64,000 nt of DNA from Tundrisphaera sp051175315 (lineage in GTDB: Bacteria > Planctomycetota > Planctomycetia > Isosphaerales > Isosphaeraceae): the NCBI RefSeq assembly GCF_051175315.1, contig NZ_CP195100.1:3968001-4032000 (forward strand), written 5' to 3'. Numbering within the stretch: the first letter of the stretch is position 1; each line of letters opens with the position of its first letter. The notes below the pieces were generated by a model that saw only the letters and a list, made by a program, of their open reading frames with translations, had not been told where the DNA came from and made no database searches. The position numbers and the translations under genes were made by a program. Positions 61,812-64,000 of the stretch are shown piece after piece.

Positions 61812-62762
61812 ATGGATCAGGGCAAGATGAAGACCCCGCGCGCCCGCCGCACCGCGTCATCCCCGTCCCTGGAGCCGCTCGAAGGGCGCCGATTGATGGC
61901 CGCCCGGGCCGCCGCGTCGGTCGGCTTCAGCGAGGTCGCCGGCGATGGATTCACCTCGCTGGTGATCACCGGGACCAACAAGGCCGACGTGATCAACATC
62001 TCCGACGATGGCACGGGCGAGGCCGGCAACCTGTCGATCACGCTCGGCAACGGGACCACCTACACGAGCAAGGCGGGCATCCAGGTCATCCAGGTCCTCG
62101 GCAAGAAAGGGAACGACAAGATCAGCTACTCCCTCGACGGGGACCTGGTCAAGTCCCAGATCGTCCTGGTCGACGGCTCGGCGGGCAACGATCGATTCAC
62201 GGCCAACATCAACGGCAACGTGAACAATTCGGCGGGCCTGGATGTCGAATGCTACGGCGGGGCCGGCAATGACACGATGGTCGTCAACCAGCGAGGGGCG
62301 ATCCTCCAGGGCTCGCTGATCTCGTACCTCCAGGGCGACGCCGGCAACGACAAGCTGACCTTCAACGGGTCCGGGCCCGTGGCCCAGGGGGCATCGATCG
62401 TGCCCGAATTCTCGGGCGGGGCCGGCAACGACAAGATCACCACGGAATACTCCGGGGTGATCCAGGGGAACTTCATCTACAACCTGACGGTCGACGGCGG
62501 CGCCGGCAACGACAACATCGTGACGAATATCAACGTCGCGGCCGGCTCGACGGGTTCGGTGGGGAGCGGGTCGGCGTTGCCCGCGGCGGTGCAGGGCGGG
62601 GCCGGCAACGACAAGATCCGCTACACCGTGAGGCTCGCGCCGTCGGTCACGAACTTCGCGGTCAATGCCGTCGTGATCGGCAACAAGGGCCGCGATCAGA
62701 TCACGCGGACGGCCAACGTCGAAGGCGACCCGACCAACGAGAAAGAATCCCTGATCGCCTGA
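61812..62762 (+). CDS. Exported RTX-like glycine/aspartate repeat protein with LEGRRLM motif
   Basis: 316 residues; ATG 61812 with AGGAG eight bases upstream. N-terminal LEPLEGRRLMAA (LExRxLM motif), then a beta-helix-like chain with repeated GGAGNDK, GSAGNDR and GDAGNDK units (about six), which resemble the GGxGxDx calcium-binding RTX nonapeptide in spacing but lack the full nine-residue run. Two 25-base identical DNA stretches encode two of the units. Probably calcium-bound and displayed on the surface; no RTX export genes are seen. Confidence 0.75.
   Translation: MDQGKMKTPRARRTASSPSLEPLEGRRLMAARAAASVGFSEVAGDGFTSLVITGTNKADVINISDDGTGEAGNLSITLGNGTTYTSKAGIQVIQVLGKKGNDKISYSLDGDLVKSQIVLVDGSAGNDRFTANINGNVNNSAGLDVECYGGAGNDTMVVNQRGAILQGSLISYLQGDAGNDKLTFNGSGPVAQGASIVPEFSGGAGNDKITTEYSGVIQGNFIYNLTVDGGAGNDNIVTNINVAAGSTGSVGSGSALPAAVQGGAGNDKIRYTVRLAPSVTNFAVNAVVIGNKGRDQITRTANVEGDPTNEKESLIA
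62414..62618. repeat. Dispersed identical 25-mers in the RTX-like gene
   Basis: The same 25 bases occur at 62414-62438 and 62594-62618, encoding GGAGNDKI. They mark the repeat units of the protein. Confidence 0.75.
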
Positions 62763-62803
62763 TCCGATCCGCGAGCCCTGGCCCCGCCGCTAACCCGGCC
62801 GGG

Positions 62804-63700
62804 TCAGGGCAGGGGATGCTCGCGGAAGAACTCCCAGATCAGGTCGTTGGCCTTCAGGTCGGCCGCCGATTTGCCCAGGAAGGCCCCGGTCTGGTCCCGG
62901 CCGGGCCAGGCGTGCCCGCCCTCCTCGATCCTGTAGAGGATCACGGACGACCCTTCCCGCCCCGGGCCGTAGACCGACTTCACGACGGCAAGTGACTCGG
63001 CCGTCGCGCGGGGCAGGGCGGTGGTGGTCGGCATCTCGGGACATCCGTCGAAGCGGGCCCAGGCCCGAACCGTCGCCTCGACGCCCTTGAGCCGGGACTC
63101 CCCCGGATTTCGCCAGAGCCGGCCGTCGTAGGACACGAAGCCGTCCCTGGTCCCGTGGAAATGGAGCACGGGGACGGGCCGGCTCGCCCGGATCTCCGCA
63201 TCGGGCATGGTCCCGGCCACCGCGGCGATGGCGGCGATCCGGCCGGAAAGTTCGGACGCCAGGCGATAGCACATCATCGCCCCGTTGGAGAAGCCCGTGG
63301 CGAAGATCCGCTTCGGATCCACGCGGGCGACGTCGGCGATGTCATCAAGGACCGCCGCGAGATAGGCCACGTCGTCGGAGTCGCCCCCGGTCTTTGCCTC
63401 AACATCCCAATGCAGGATCCCCGCCCGGCCCCTCCCTTCGGGATAGGCGATCAGGAATTTCTCCCGATCGGCGACGTCGCTCAGCCCGGTGATCCGGGCC
63501 ATGACAGCACCGTTCGTCGCGAACGGGTGGAGGGCCAGGACCACGGGGTGCGGTCGGGCCGGGTCGTAGGAGATTGGGACGTGGAGGAGATAGGGCCGCG
63601 AGGACTCGCCCAACCGCACCGTCCGGAGATGATCGCCGGGGGTGAGCGGGCCGGCCCACGCTCCCAGGGCCGCGGTCAGGAAGACGGCAACACCGGTCAT
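62804..63700 (-). CDS. Exported PHB-depolymerase/feruloyl-esterase-type hydrolase (CE1-like)
   Basis: 298 residues (ATG 63700). Signal peptide MTGVAVFLTAALGAWAG. Alpha/beta hydrolase of the polyhydroxybutyrate depolymerase/CE1 esterase group: HPVVLALHPFATNG, LIAYPEGRGR, DDVAYLAAVLDDIADVARVDPKRIFATGFSNGAMMCYRLA with nucleophile Ser in GFSNG, HFHGTRDGFVSYDG (Asp region) and a terminal GGHAWPGRD with the His. Substrate, PHB or a plant feruloyl ester, is not decided. Convergent with the RTX-like gene. Confidence 0.85.
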   Translation of the reverse strand: MTGVAVFLTAALGAWAGPLTPGDHLRTVRLGESSRPYLLHVPISYDPARPHPVVLALHPFATNGAVMARITGLSDVADREKFLIAYPEGRGRAGILHWDVEAKTGGDSDDVAYLAAVLDDIADVARVDPKRIFATGFSNGAMMCYRLASELSGRIAAIAAVAGTMPDAEIRASRPVPVLHFHGTRDGFVSYDGRLWRNPGESRLKGVEATVRAWARFDGCPEMPTTTALPRATAESLAVVKSVYGPGREGSSVILYRIEEGGHAWPGRDQTGAFLGKSAADLKANDLIWEFFREHPLP

Positions 63701-63842
63701 TATTCTTCGCCTCTCATGAGCCCCGAGACTAACCCACCACCCAGACTACACATTCGCCCGGCGTCGCCCCTCGCAAATCCGGCCGGATCGTGGCAATCTC
63801 GCCTGCAAGTCCGTTCTCCCCGACGTACTGCGAGATCCCGCG

Positions 63843-64000
63843 ATGAAACCGACGCCCGCCTCCTGCTTCGTCCTCCTCATGATCACCCTGATCCCGGAAC
63901 TGAACGGGATCGCCGCCGAACCGGCCCAAATCACGGCCGCCGCAAGCCGATTCTCCCAAATCCCGTACCCGACCCGGGTCAGCGACAACCGCCGTAACTT
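63843..64000 (+). CDS. Exported protein, N-terminal fragment
   Basis: Partial gene running off the right edge; ATG 63843 opens a frame to the end, 52 codons. MKPTPASCFVLLMITLIPELNGIAAEP is a signal peptide. The visible mature part (QITAAASRFSQIPYPTRVSDNRRN) is too short to name. Divergent from the esterase gene. Confidence 0.5.
   Translation, partial: MKPTPASCFVLLMITLIPELNGIAAEPAQITAAASRFSQIPYPTRVSDNRRN

Overview
The window reads as a piece of chromosome from a planctomycete, most likely of the Isosphaeraceae type. The evidence is the very high GC content, two DUF1559 prepilin-like proteins, a truncated PSCyt1-type CISCH protein at the left edge, N-terminal LExRxLL motifs on exported proteins, an ECF sigma factor coupled to a Ser/Thr kinase, and many exported proteins of unknown function. 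It carries about 63 protein genes and one tRNA-Gly. I see no insertion sequence, prophage or CRISPR array. The very high GC content makes long antisense open frames common; these were discarded.

Layout. 0-10.7 kb: edge cytochrome-type gene (-), ComEA-like helix-hairpin-helix protein, then a tightly overlapping + strand run uvrB-nadC-birA-S9 peptidase-yhdT-panF (repair, NAD, biotin, peptide breakdown, pantothenate uptake), and an exported amidase. 10.7-20 kb, all -: NYN nuclease, sucC, a Uma2 nuclease, sucD and NUDIX; then pyrimidine genes pyrR-pyrB and pyrC, separated by a DUF1559/small-lipoprotein pair. 20-25 kb: a second lipoprotein/DUF1559 pair (+), an unknown protein, a DUF1080 protein, ispH, and a membrane protein (-). 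25.4-32.2 kb: BatA and a BatB-BatC fusion (+) converge on a - strand operon of ECF sigma factor, zinc-finger anti-sigma factor, TPR protein and a DUF3352-like exported protein. 32.4-40 kb: two small unknown genes, a DEAD-box helicase, an alpha/beta hydrolase plus BatD-like protein (-), and a two-gene envelope operon (+). 40-47.8 kb: a DksA/TraR-type zinc finger protein, nadA (-), HtrA protease fused translationally to trpD, GNAT and rhomboid (-), STAS protein (-), exported MsrB. 47.9-54.3 kb: tRNA-Gly(GCC), tig-clpP-clpP2, then fabI-NUDIX-membrane protein (-) and an exported unknown. 54.4-64 kb: orphan PxpB; a - strand module of Pro-rich surface protein, ECF sigma factor and kinase; an envelope protein with a tandem repeat; an RTX-like repeat protein; a PHB-depolymerase-type esterase; and an edge gene.

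Regulation visible in the DNA. Good sigma-70-type promoters (TTGnnn, 16-19 bp, TAnnnT) precede the helicase, htrA, tRNA-Gly, the 37.2 kb operon, fabI, the NYN gene, the rhomboid gene and others. The most informative regulatory finding is that pyrR and pyrC, 3.3 kb apart, have almost the same 36-bp promoter. Two perfect inverted repeats sit at promoters of stress-type genes: inside the spacer of the htrA promoter, and just after the predicted start of the DksA/TraR-like transcript. The candidates for undescribed biology are the surface-protein/sigma/kinase module at 55-59 kb, the sigma/anti-sigma/TPR/DUF3352 operon beside the split Bat genes, and the Uma2 gene lodged inside the succinyl-CoA synthetase operon.
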